The notes beneath the pieces are model-generated. The model was given only the letters and a program-made list of their open reading frames with translations. It was not told the origin of the DNA and searched no databases. Positions 52,305-60,407 of a stretch of DNA of 64,000 nucleotides are shown piece by piece. A program made the translations under genes and the position numbers. Each line of letters starts with the position of its first letter. The stretch's first letter is position 1. The stretch is from NCBI RefSeq assembly GCF_016522535.1, contig NZ_JAEHOI010000006.1, positions 1 to 64,000 of the forward strand. The letters are read 5' to 3'. This stretch comes from Leucobacter edaphi (lineage in GTDB: Bacteria; Actinomycetota; Actinomycetes; Actinomycetales; Microbacteriaceae).

Positions 52305-53387
52305 TCACTCGACGATCGCCCGCAGCCCCGCAGCGAGCGTGTTCATCGTCTCCGTCGACGCGGTGACGGCCTCCGGAGAGTCTTCCGGGAAGCTCAGATA
52401 GCCGTGCGTCGTGTCCGCTTGGAGCGAGGTGGCCACGCGCACCCCAGCGCTCGTCAGCTGATCGGCGAACTCCTCGCCCGAGGGGCGCAGGTCGTCGGCC
52501 TCGGCGTTGACGATCACGGTCGGCGGAAGCGCCCGCAGCGTCCCGGCGGGCAACTCCCCCATGACCAGGTGTTTCGATGCCACGTCCGCGTCGCTGACCG
52601 GACCGAGATAGTAGTCATACATCTGGGCCACGAGATCGGCGTCCTCGCGCTTCGCATCGGGCAGGTCCTTGACCAGTGCGGCAACCTCCGGATCCTCCCG
52701 CTGCACCCGGTGCAGCGTCGGATACTCGAGGAGCAGCGCCCGCGCCACACCCCGGCCGGGATGGCCGCTCGCTGCCGAGTGCTGCCCGCGGGCCGCAAGG
52801 TTCCGCTCGAGGGCCGCATACCCCGCGAGCTGGCCACCGGCGCTCGCCCCGCCGACCGCGAGCGGGAGCTCGCTCTGCTCCCCCGCCCAGCCGAGGACCG
52901 CGGCGACATCGTTCGCCGGGGCTGGGGCCTTCACGGTGTCCGACGCGAGCACGTAGTCGACCGTGTACACGCGGATCCCGAGCGCCGCGAACTGGCGGGC
53001 CACCCAGTCGGGCTCAGGGCCATCGAGATCACCGGCGAGGAACGATCCGCCGTGCGCCCACACGAGCACCGCCCACGGTTTCCCGCTCGGCTCGTACTGG
53101 CGGACCGGGATCTTCTCGGACCCCGTGCGATTCGGCTCGTCCTCCGTCGCGCCGGAAACCTCATCGGCGCTCGCCCACCCGGGAACGGTGAGGTTCGTCA
53201 CCCGCACGCTCTCAGGGTTCGCCGCGGTGTCCGCGGTATCCGGGCTGACCGCCTCACTGTGCTGCGGCGGCGAGGCGGAGCAGCCGACCGCGGCGATCCC
53301 GCAGACGAGGATTGCGACGGACGCGGTGATCGCGCGGGCGCGAAAGCGACGCGGAGCGGAGCGGGAGGGCAGCGAGCGGGGAGTCAC
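52305..53387 (-). CDS. Alpha/beta hydrolase, lipoprotein (esterase/lipase HSL-like)
   Basis: A 360-residue exported hydrolase. A basic, Arg-rich start is followed by a helix and the lipobox AVGC (C35). The oxyanion motif WAHGGSFLAGD and nucleophile in GGASAGGQLA (Ser) identify the hormone-sensitive lipase/carboxylesterase group; an Asp in NAEADDLRP and a late His in DTTHGYLSF complete the triad. The start GTG is 6 nt after TACACT. Membrane-anchored at the outside of the cell; probable short-ester substrate. Confidence 0.87.
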   Translation of the reverse strand: MTPRSLPSRSAPRRFRARAITASVAILVCGIAAVGCSASPPQHSEAVSPDTADTAANPESVRVTNLTVPGWASADEVSGATEDEPNRTGSEKIPVRQYEPSGKPWAVLVWAHGGSFLAGDLDGPEPDWVARQFAALGIRVYTVDYVLASDTVKAPAPANDVAAVLGWAGEQSELPLAVGGASAGGQLAGYAALERNLAARGQHSAASGHPGRGVARALLLEYPTLHRVQREDPEVAALVKDLPDAKREDADLVAQMYDYYLGPVSDADVASKHLVMGELPAGTLRALPPTVIVNAEADDLRPSGEEFADQLTSAGVRVATSLQADTTHGYLSFPEDSPEAVTASTETMNTLAAGLRAIVE

Positions 53388-53399
53388 GCGGTCAGTGTA
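53388..53399 (-). promoter_or_regulatory. Leaderless promoter -10 (TACACT) of the lipoprotein hydrolase
   Basis: Minus-strand TACACT (53399-53394) ends 6 nt before the GTG at 53387. Confidence 0.5.
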
Positions 53400-53588
53400 G
53401 ACAGCCGCACCTCAGAGCCTCCCCGATTTTCACCGCGATCAGGCAGGCGTCTGTCAGGCTGCCCCGCGCGCCCGAACCGCGTAGCATCGGAACCGGTGCG
53501 CGACGCCGCGCACGCGAGTTCGGAGTCCGGCCTGGCAGCGCCCAGGATCCTCGTCTCCGCCCACCGCCCCGAGAAAGCGAGCCACCGC

Positions 53589-55235
53589 ATGTCCTCCCCC
53601 ACCACACTCTTCCGCAACGCGTCCGTGTTCACGGGCGAGGCGAGCGTTCCGATGCGCGAGGCGTTCGCGGTGCGGGACGGCCTGATCGTCGCGGCCGGAG
53701 ACCTCGACGCGGTGCGGCTCGCGGCCGGCGAGGGGGCCGAGGAGATCGATCTGGGCGGCGCGCTCGTGACGCCGGGCGTCACCGAGGGGCACTCGCACAT
53801 GCTCATGCTCGGCGAGGCGCTGTCGAAGGTGCAGCTGCGCGACGCGAAGAGCGTCTCCGAGGTGCAGGAGCGGCTCGCCGCCCGCCGCGCCGCCGAGCCA
53901 GACGCCCCGCGCGTTCTCGGCGTGAGCTGGATGTTCGACATCTTTGGCCCGGGCGAGCATCCCACCGCCGCGATGCTCGACGCCGCCGTGGCCGACGTCC
54001 CCGTGATTCTCGACGCGAACGATCTGCACTCCGCGTGGGTGAACACCGCCGCCCTCGAGGCGATGGGCATCACCCGGGACACCCCCGATCCCGTCGGCGG
54101 CGAGATCGTGCGCGACGAGAACGGCGACGCCACCGGCTTCCTGCTCGAGACCGCCGCCGTGAAGTACGGGTGGGGCTACCTGGACTCGGTGGCGACCGAC
54201 GCGGACCGCGACGGCTTCCTGCAGGCGGCGTTCGATGCCTACCTCGAGACCGGGGTCACCGCGGCGACCGAAATGTCGTTCGGCGACGCTGAGCTCGGCG
54301 CGTACCGCCGCCTCCTTGACCGCGACGGCCGGCTCCCCTTCCCGGTGAACGCGCACTGGCTGCTCACCGCATCGGGGGATCTCGAGACGGACCTCGCCGA
54401 GGTGGCGAAGGTGGCGCGGATCCGCGACGAGGTTTCCGCCGCCTACGGCGACCGCTGGCTGCGCATCGCCGGCGTGAAGTTCATCCTCGACGGTGTCATC
54501 GACGCCTGCACCGCCACAATGCGCGCCCCTTACAAGAACGGGGCGATGCCCGGTCCCATCTGGGAACGGGAGTTCGCGCTCCCCGTCGCGGTCGCCGCCG
54601 ACGCTGCCGGCCTCGAACTCGCGCTGCACGCGATCGGCGACGAGGCGAGCACGATCGCCCTCGACATGGTGCAGGAGTGCATCCGCGTGAACGGCCCGCG
54701 CGCCGACCGTCGCGCCCGCGTCGAGCACCTCGAGTACGTTGCGGACGACACGATCGCCCGCATGGCCGCACTCGGCGTGACCGCCTCGATGCAGCCCGTG
54801 CACTGCGATCCGGCCGTGCTCGACAACTGGCAGGCCGTGCTCGGCGACGAGCGCGCCGTCAACGGCTTCCCGTGGCACAAGTTCCGCGAATCCGGCGTCG
54901 CGCTCGCTCTCGGCACCGACGCCCCGACCGGGCCGCACGAGGCCCCGAACAACCTGTTCATCGCGCTCACCGCGAAGTCCGCGCTGGACCGGGCCCGCGC
55001 GCCCTACAACCCGGAGCGCGTCTTCTCCCCCGAGCAGGCGCTTGAGGCGTTCACCCTAGGGCCAGCGTGGGCGACCGGTCGGGACAGCGAGTTCGGGCGC
55101 ATCGCGAGCGGGTACCGCGCGACCTTCGTGGTCTGGGACGCGAACCCCATCACCGACGATCCCGCCACGCTCCTCGACAAGTCGGCCGCGCTCACCGTGG
55201 TCGACGGTGCAGAGGCGTTCCGCCTGCAGCGCTGA
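53589..55235 (+). CDS. YtcJ-like metal-dependent amidohydrolase
   Basis: A 548-residue amidohydrolase_3 (YtcJ) family enzyme. GALVTPGVTEGHSHMLML carries HxH, KFILDGVIDA the lysine region, and AIGDEAS, RVEHLEYV and ALGTDAPTG the later metal ligands. Family members hydrolyse amides or carbamoyl compounds. The ATG at 53589 has a weak site; a TAGCAT -10 at 53482-53487 lies 8 nt before an in-frame GTG (53496) that would add 31 residues as a leaderless start. I prefer the shorter form because it begins at the family start, VFTGEASV. Confidence 0.87.
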   Translation: MSSPTTLFRNASVFTGEASVPMREAFAVRDGLIVAAGDLDAVRLAAGEGAEEIDLGGALVTPGVTEGHSHMLMLGEALSKVQLRDAKSVSEVQERLAARRAAEPDAPRVLGVSWMFDIFGPGEHPTAAMLDAAVADVPVILDANDLHSAWVNTAALEAMGITRDTPDPVGGEIVRDENGDATGFLLETAAVKYGWGYLDSVATDADRDGFLQAAFDAYLETGVTAATEMSFGDAELGAYRRLLDRDGRLPFPVNAHWLLTASGDLETDLAEVAKVARIRDEVSAAYGDRWLRIAGVKFILDGVIDACTATMRAPYKNGAMPGPIWEREFALPVAVAADAAGLELALHAIGDEASTIALDMVQECIRVNGPRADRRARVEHLEYVADDTIARMAALGVTASMQPVHCDPAVLDNWQAVLGDERAVNGFPWHKFRESGVALALGTDAPTGPHEAPNNLFIALTAKSALDRARAPYNPERVFSPEQALEAFTLGPAWATGRDSEFGRIASGYRATFVVWDANPITDDPATLLDKSAALTVVDGAEAFRLQR

Positions 55236-55334
55236 TCCCGGATCCGCGATCCCCGATCGCGTCGAGGATCCTGGCACACCCCGGCGCTCGACGCCGCGCT
55301 GGCGACACCCAGCCCGACGCGCCAGAATGGGCGC

Positions 55335-56222
55335 ATGACCCCCGAGCACGAGACCCACCGGCCCGCGTTCGCGCGATCCGAGTTCAGCTACACCGACGCC
55401 CAGGGCGTCGAAATCAGCGCGTACTCCTGGATTCCCGACGAGCCGATCGCCGCGGTGCAGATCGCGCACGGCATCGGTGAGCACGCCGGCCGCTACGACG
55501 CCTTCGCCGCACACCTCGCGGGCGCCGGGTTCGCCGTCTACGCCGACGACCACCGCGGCCACGGCGAAACGGGCCGCAGGCAGACCGGCGGCGACCTCCG
55601 CAGGCTCGGCAAGCTGGGCCCCGGCGGGCTCGTCGCCACCGAGGCCGAGGTGCTGCAGCTCACCGGGATCATCCGGGAGCGGCACCCCGGCCTTCCCGTC
55701 GTGATGTACGCCCACTCGTGGGGATCCCTGATGGCGCAGAGGATCCTGAACGAGCACCCACAAGCGTGGGATGCCCTTGTGCTGAGCGGGAGCGCGTTCC
55801 GCACCTTCCGGCACATGGAGAGCGGCGACCTCAACGCCCACTGGGCCGGCGACGGTGCGAACGGATTCGAGTGGCTGAGCCGCGATCCGCAGACCGCAGC
55901 TGACTTCATCGCGGACCCGCTGTGCTTCTCGGCCGACATCATCAAACTGTTCGGCGTCGCCGACGGGCTCCGGCTCTTCGGGAAGCCGACCGCGGGCCTC
56001 GCCCCCGACATGCCGATCCTCATCGTCTCCGGATCCGAGGACCCGCTGAGCAAGGGCGACAGCCTGAAACTCCTCGCCGACGCCTACCGCAAGCGCGGGG
56101 TGCGCGACGTGACGCTGAAGCTCTACCCGGGAGCGCGCCACGAAACACTCAACGAGACGAACCGCGACGAGGTGTTCGCCGACGTCCTGACCTGGATGCT
56201 CGACCGCGTCGACGAGAGTTAG
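55335..56222 (+). CDS. Alpha/beta hydrolase, monoglyceride-lipase-like
   Basis: A 295-residue serine hydrolase of the lysophospholipase/monoacylglycerol lipase group. QIAHGIGEHAGRYDAFAAHLA, YADDHRGHG and the nucleophile in MYAHSWGSLMA (normally GHSMG; here AHSWG), then VSGSEDP and GARHETLNE for Asp and His. CAGAAT ends 6 nt before the ATG, a near-TANNNT leaderless -10. The unusual Ala and Trp next to the Ser may change the substrate. Confidence 0.88.
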   Translation: MTPEHETHRPAFARSEFSYTDAQGVEISAYSWIPDEPIAAVQIAHGIGEHAGRYDAFAAHLAGAGFAVYADDHRGHGETGRRQTGGDLRRLGKLGPGGLVATEAEVLQLTGIIRERHPGLPVVMYAHSWGSLMAQRILNEHPQAWDALVLSGSAFRTFRHMESGDLNAHWAGDGANGFEWLSRDPQTAADFIADPLCFSADIIKLFGVADGLRLFGKPTAGLAPDMPILIVSGSEDPLSKGDSLKLLADAYRKRGVRDVTLKLYPGARHETLNETNRDEVFADVLTWMLDRVDES

Positions 56223-56314
56223 GGTGCAACTTCCCTCGTTCCCGTCGTGAACACCCTGTCCCACCCCCGAACTGGAATCGGTTTCCCCGGCCGAGAGCTC
56301 TCCCGTGTGAGCAG

Positions 56315-56605
56315 TTAGTTCTCGGGGTCCAGTTTCGAGGGTTCACCGCGGTCGATGTGCTTCGTAGCAAGTATCCATGCGCCAGCGACGATCGCCAGCG
56401 CCAAAACTCCGCTGCCAGTCAACACGGATCCAAACACCCGCCGTGCCATACGGGCAGGGTCACAGAAAGCGGAATCGATAACCTCGCCTGAACACGCCTG
56501 TTCGATATTCGGGAGATCTACGAGAAAGACTCCGAAAATTGCTACGCCAAGGATCAAGACGACGATACTGAGCATCGACCAGATGCGTGTCTTATACGCA
56601 GGCAT
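56315..56605 (-). CDS. Small two-helix membrane protein
   Basis: A 96-residue protein that I do not recognise, with hydrophobic helices at about 9-31 and 58-82. Two cysteines (38, 48) lie in the short outside loop and could form a disulphide. It ends in a charged tail (DRGEPSKLDPEN). GGAAAAT lies before the ATG. It overlaps the end of the upstream secreted-protein-like gene by 14 bp; AT content is higher than in neighbouring genes. Confidence 0.65.
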   Translation of the reverse strand: MPAYKTRIWSMLSIVVLILGVAIFGVFLVDLPNIEQACSGEVIDSAFCDPARMARRVFGSVLTGSGVLALAIVAGAWILATKHIDRGEPSKLDPEN

Positions 56606-56882
56606 ATTTTCCGTTCGGCTTGTACGAAGTGAGCGTGCCGCTCGTCCTTGTGTAGTTCACATAGACAGGCGGATCGGCCACCACGGGAAAGTCCGCAGGG
56701 GTCAAGTTGGAGGTATCGATGACCTGGTGCACGCGTTGGCCATCAATGTCAAAGCGAGTGGGCACCGGTCGGTTCTTCGCGTCCTTCGCCCAGGGCGCAG
56801 CGAATCCGCCAATTTCTTCACCCGCTGCGTCATGGAAGACAACCCCACCGTCACCTGAAAAAACAACCATTCCAGCCGTCAC
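56592..56882 (-). pseudogene. C-terminal fragment of a secreted actinobacterial protein
   Basis: 96 codons that match the C-terminal part of a common actinobacterial secreted protein type: APWAKDAKNRPVPTRFDIDG, HQVID and FPVVADP. Such proteins normally have a signal peptide and a long N-terminal region; neither is present, as the frame starts with a GTG after AAGAGG at an AT-rich spot. Either a short gene with its own start or the remnant of a truncated one. The following 56-kb small membrane protein could be its coupled neighbour. Confidence 0.5.
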
Positions 56883-57112
56883 GTTAATCCTCTTGAATAT
56901 AAATGATTGTTCCGACTCATTTTTTTAAGGTAACACGGTGTCTGCCATTCGGGTACTTTCATCGCACGTTGGGAAGAGTTTCGGCGGCTCGTTCAACGCG
57001 TTCGATACGCCCCGCAGCGTGATCCGGACGGAACTGGCATTGTGCATCGTCGCCACCTCTCGTTTCCGCGTTACGTTCCCGCTGGCATCTCCCGCACGAC
57101 CGCGTCAGGGCG

Positions 57113-57124
57113 TAGCCTGAGAGC
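57113..57124 (+). promoter_or_regulatory. Leaderless promoter -10 (TAGCCT) of the lipoate-ligase gene
   Basis: TAGCCT (57113-57118) ends 6 nt before the ATG at 57125. Confidence 0.5.
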
Positions 57125-58180
57125 ATGAGCATGCACGGCGAGTACAAGGTTCCCGGCGGGAAGCTGGTCGTGGTCGACTTCACCCTGGTCGACGACCGGA
57201 TCCGCGATTTCCGCCTGTCCGGCGATTTCTTCCTCGAGCCCGACGATGCCCTCGAGTGCATCAACGAGGCCGTCGAGGGGATGAGCCCGAACGGCACGAT
57301 CGAGGAGTTCGCGAAGGCGATCCACGATCGGCTGCCCAGCGAGGTCCACCTGCTCGGCTTCACGCCCGAGTCCGTGGGCGTCGCGATCCGACGCGCCGTC
57401 ACCGGTGCGGCGCACTGGCGCGACTACGACTGGCAGATCGTCCACGAACCGCCCGTCTCGCCCGTGCTGAACGCCGCACTCGACGAGGTGCTCACCGCGG
57501 CCGTGGGCGAGGGGCTGCGCGGTCCCACCCTCCGGATTTGGGAGTGGGACTCCTCCGCCGTGATCATCGGCAGCTTCCAGTCGGTCAAGAACGAGGTCGA
57601 CGAGGAGCAGGCAGCGGCCCACAACGCCCAGATCGTGCGTCGGATCTCCGGTGGCGGCGCGATGTACATGGAGCCGGCATCGTCCATCACCTACGCGCTC
57701 TACGTGCCCGGCGAGCTCGTGCGCGGCATGAGCTTCGCCGACTCCTACGCCTACCTCGACGAGTGGGTGCTCGAAGCCCTCAAATCGCTCGGGATCGACG
57801 CCGTCTACAAGCCCCTCAACGACATCACGAGCCCGCAGGGCAAGATCGGCGGGGCCGCCCAGAAGCGGCTCGGCTCGGGCGCCGTGCTCCACCACGTCAC
57901 CATGGCCTACGACATGAACGCCGAGGCCATGACCCAGGTGCTCCGGATCGGCCGCGAGAAGCTCTCCGACAAGGGCACCGCGAGCGCGCAGAAGCGCGTC
58001 GACCCGCTCCGCAGCCAGACCGGACTCACCCGCGAGGCGATCATCGAGCGCATGATCGAGGTGTTCGTGCAGCGCCACGGAGGCACCCGCAGCGAGGTCA
58101 CCGAGGGCGAATGGGATGCGGCGGAACGCCTGGTCAAGGAGAAGTTCATGACGGAGGAGTGGCTGCGGAGGGTGCCGTAG
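57125..58180 (+). CDS. Lipoate-protein ligase A family protein
   Basis: A 351-residue protein with an N-terminal ~85-residue lipoate-ligase accessory domain (VPGGKLVVVDFTLVDDRI) placed before the catalytic BPL/LplA domain, the reverse of E. coli LplA. The ligase motifs are VRRISGGGAMY and SPQGKIGGAAQKR with the lysine of the KIGG loop. It transfers lipoate (or octanoate) to 2-oxoacid dehydrogenases or GcvH. Accessory domain first is usual in Actinobacteria. It converges on the hypothetical gene at 58193. Confidence 0.9.
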   Translation: MSMHGEYKVPGGKLVVVDFTLVDDRIRDFRLSGDFFLEPDDALECINEAVEGMSPNGTIEEFAKAIHDRLPSEVHLLGFTPESVGVAIRRAVTGAAHWRDYDWQIVHEPPVSPVLNAALDEVLTAAVGEGLRGPTLRIWEWDSSAVIIGSFQSVKNEVDEEQAAAHNAQIVRRISGGGAMYMEPASSITYALYVPGELVRGMSFADSYAYLDEWVLEALKSLGIDAVYKPLNDITSPQGKIGGAAQKRLGSGAVLHHVTMAYDMNAEAMTQVLRIGREKLSDKGTASAQKRVDPLRSQTGLTREAIIERMIEVFVQRHGGTRSEVTEGEWDAAERLVKEKFMTEEWLRRVP

Positions 58181-58192
58181 GGGGCTCGCTGA

Positions 58193-59326
58193 TTACGAGT
58201 CCTCCCAGAGGGCCGTATCGCGCGTGATCTCCACGGCCTCGATTCCCGGCGCCGCGAGGAGCGCGTCGGCCGCGTCGCGGGAGCAGGCGATGAGGGTCGA
58301 GTCGAGGTCGATCTCGCTCACGAGCACCCACTCGCGGCCCCGCGGCCAGATCAGGTTCGGGGTCTGGGGGCTCTCCTCGCGATAGCCGTCCGGGCCGAGC
58401 CACGGGGCGCGCACCTTCCACCGCGGGGTGCGGAAGTCCGCAATGCCCGCCGCGAAGCAGATGTAGTCGCGCCCGGGGAGTTCGAGGCGCGAGCCCGTTG
58501 CTGCTTCCCGGGACAGGTACCCGGATCCGGGGGCCTGCTCCGCGCGCGGGAACAGGGCGGCCCTGATCGCGGGCTCCGTTCCGAATATCTTTCGGCGGAT
58601 CGCAAACGCGGCGAGACGGCTGTACGCCCGCGCGCCGATCCGGCTCAGCCAGGTCGGGGTCCGCGGCAGCGGGGCGAAGGCGAAGAACCCGACGCCCTGC
58701 GCGGACACGAGCCCGCCGTAACCGTCCCAGATCGCGGCGACACCCTGACCGGGCGTTGACGTGCGGGCGGCAAGCACGGCCGCGACGCGCTCGAGCACGC
58801 CCTCCGAGAGGGACCCATCGGCCGGCTCGGAGTACCGCCAGCCTTCGGCGTCGACGGCGTCGAGCTGCTCGCCCCACGCGGCGCCGGCCAGACGCCAGGA
58901 GAGCGCGGCCGGTCCGAATGCCTCAGAGTTGCCGAGCGCGCTCGCCGTCTGCTTCCAGCCGGCGTTCTCCTCGATCGTCTCGGGGATCCTCGCGGTGCTT
59001 GGGTCGCTCAACAGGGCTTCGTACTCGGCCCAGTTGCCATGCACCGGGCGCGTCCGCGTGAACGGGTGCAACACCCTGATGAGCGCAGCGAAGCCGGACG
59101 GCACGATGTGGTCGAGTTCCTCACGATCCGGGTCCGGGATGCCCGCGGCGTCAGCGCTGGCCGCCCTTGCGGCCGCCGCGCCCGGATCGGAGACCCCCTC
59201 GTCGGCCGCGCGGCCGGAGTCCCACTCCGCGAAGCGGGGAACGAGCCACTCCCCGACCTCGCCCGGAAGCCACGGGAACTGCGCCCCTCCGATGGTCGAC
59301 TGGCGCACCGCATCCTCACGACTCAT
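58193..59326 (-). CDS. Hypothetical protein, coupled to quinone oxidoreductase
   Basis: A 377-residue soluble protein that I do not recognise. Visible blocks are PWLPGEVGEWLVPRFAEWD, FTRTRPVHGNWAEY, GVAAIWDGYGG and a C-terminal LPGRDYICFAAG. Proteins of this type occur in Actinobacteria with no function. No signal or membrane helix. The ATG overlaps the stop of the oxidoreductase gene by 4 bp (ATGA), so it is the second gene of that operon and translated through coupling. Confidence 0.75.
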   Translation of the reverse strand: MSREDAVRQSTIGGAQFPWLPGEVGEWLVPRFAEWDSGRAADEGVSDPGAAAARAASADAAGIPDPDREELDHIVPSGFAALIRVLHPFTRTRPVHGNWAEYEALLSDPSTARIPETIEENAGWKQTASALGNSEAFGPAALSWRLAGAAWGEQLDAVDAEGWRYSEPADGSLSEGVLERVAAVLAARTSTPGQGVAAIWDGYGGLVSAQGVGFFAFAPLPRTPTWLSRIGARAYSRLAAFAIRRKIFGTEPAIRAALFPRAEQAPGSGYLSREAATGSRLELPGRDYICFAAGIADFRTPRWKVRAPWLGPDGYREESPQTPNLIWPRGREWVLVSEIDLDSTLIACSRDAADALLAAPGIEAVEITRDTALWEDS

Positions 59327-60291
59327 GGGGTGAGCAGCACCTTTCCGGTCGTCGCGCGGCCCTCGAGCGCGGTCTGGGCGGCGGCGGCCTCGGCGAGCGG
59401 GAACGTCGCGCCCACGCGCACGTCGAGCGTGCCCGCCTCGATCGCGGCGAACAGCTCGCCGTAGCGCCACGCGCGCTCCTCGGCGTCGCGCAGGAAGTGG
59501 GTGAGTGTGGGGCGCGTCACGGAGAGCGAGCCGCCGGAGTTGAGGCGCTGCAGATCGAACGGGGGAACGGGGCCGCTCGCTCCGCCGAACAGCACGAGCT
59601 CGCCGCGCACCCGGAGCGAGTCGAGCGATCCGTCAAAGGTCGCCCGGCCGACGCCGTCGTAGGCCACCGCGACGCCCTCCCCGTCGGTGAGCTCCCGAAC
59701 CCGCTCGGGGAAACCGGGGTAGTCGAGCACGGTCGCGGCGCCCGCAGCGAGGCTCAGCTCGCGCTTCGACTCGGAGGACACGGTCGTGATCACGCGAACG
59801 CCGCGCGCGGCGAGCAGCTGCGTGAGCAGCAGACCGACGCCCCCGGCGCCCGCGTGCACGAGCACCGTCTCGCCCGGCTCGGGGTGCGCAGCGGAGTTCG
59901 CGAGGTAGTGGGCGGTGAGGCCCTGGAGCGGGATCGCCGCCGCGATCTCGGGAGCGATGCCGTCTGGCACCCGCACGGCGCCCTCCGCTGCAACGACGAA
60001 CCGCTCGGCGTAGGTGGCGCGCGCCTCCGCCGTCGCGACGAAATCGCCGACGGCGTGCCCCGCGACCCCGTCGCCGACCGCCAGCACCCGCCCGGCGCCC
60101 TCGGCGCCCGGGGTGAAGGGGAAGGACACCGGGTACAGTCCCGAGCGCTGATACGTCTCGATGAAGTTGACGCCGGTCGCGGCGGCCTCGACGAGGATCT
60201 CGCCAGGACCTGCGACGGGATCAGGAACTTCAGCCAGTTTCAGGACTTCCGGCCCACCCGGCTCCACCGCGACGATCGCTCTGATACTCAT
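59323..60291 (-). CDS. NADPH:quinone oxidoreductase (zeta-crystallin type)
   Basis: A 322-residue zinc-free medium-chain dehydrogenase. EAAATGVNFIETYQRSG, the Rossmann loop LVHAGAGGVGLLLTQLL and ITTVSSESKRELSLAAGA, with no zinc-binding cysteines, match quinone oxidoreductase 1. It would reduce quinones or alkenals with NADPH. The ATG is 7 nt after TAGGCT (leaderless). First gene of a two-gene operon. Confidence 0.92.
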   Translation of the reverse strand: MSIRAIVAVEPGGPEVLKLAEVPDPVAGPGEILVEAAATGVNFIETYQRSGLYPVSFPFTPGAEGAGRVLAVGDGVAGHAVGDFVATAEARATYAERFVVAAEGAVRVPDGIAPEIAAAIPLQGLTAHYLANSAAHPEPGETVLVHAGAGGVGLLLTQLLAARGVRVITTVSSESKRELSLAAGAATVLDYPGFPERVRELTDGEGVAVAYDGVGRATFDGSLDSLRVRGELVLFGGASGPVPPFDLQRLNSGGSLSVTRPTLTHFLRDAEERAWRYGELFAAIEAGTLDVRVGATFPLAEAAAAQTALEGRATTGKVLLTP

Positions 60292-60304
60292 ACGATCGAG
60301 CCTA
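60292..60304 (-). promoter_or_regulatory. Leaderless promoter -10 (TAGGCT) of the quinone oxidoreductase
   Basis: Minus-strand TAGGCT (60304-60299) ends 7 nt before the ATG at 60291. Confidence 0.5.
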
Positions 60305-60407
60305 CGCGCGGCGGCCTCCGGCCCGCCAGGGCGAATGAGACGCCCACCTGGCCGGGGGGGGTGGGCAGCTCCGGAGGAACTCCGTGTCGCCCGCCCCCGG
60401 CCGGCGA

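Noticed and set aside
53496-53588. Leaderless GTG start 31 codons upstream of the YtcJ-like gene
   Set aside because: A TAGCAT lies 8 nt before it, but the added residues are not typical of the family; kept as an alternative in the gene entry.
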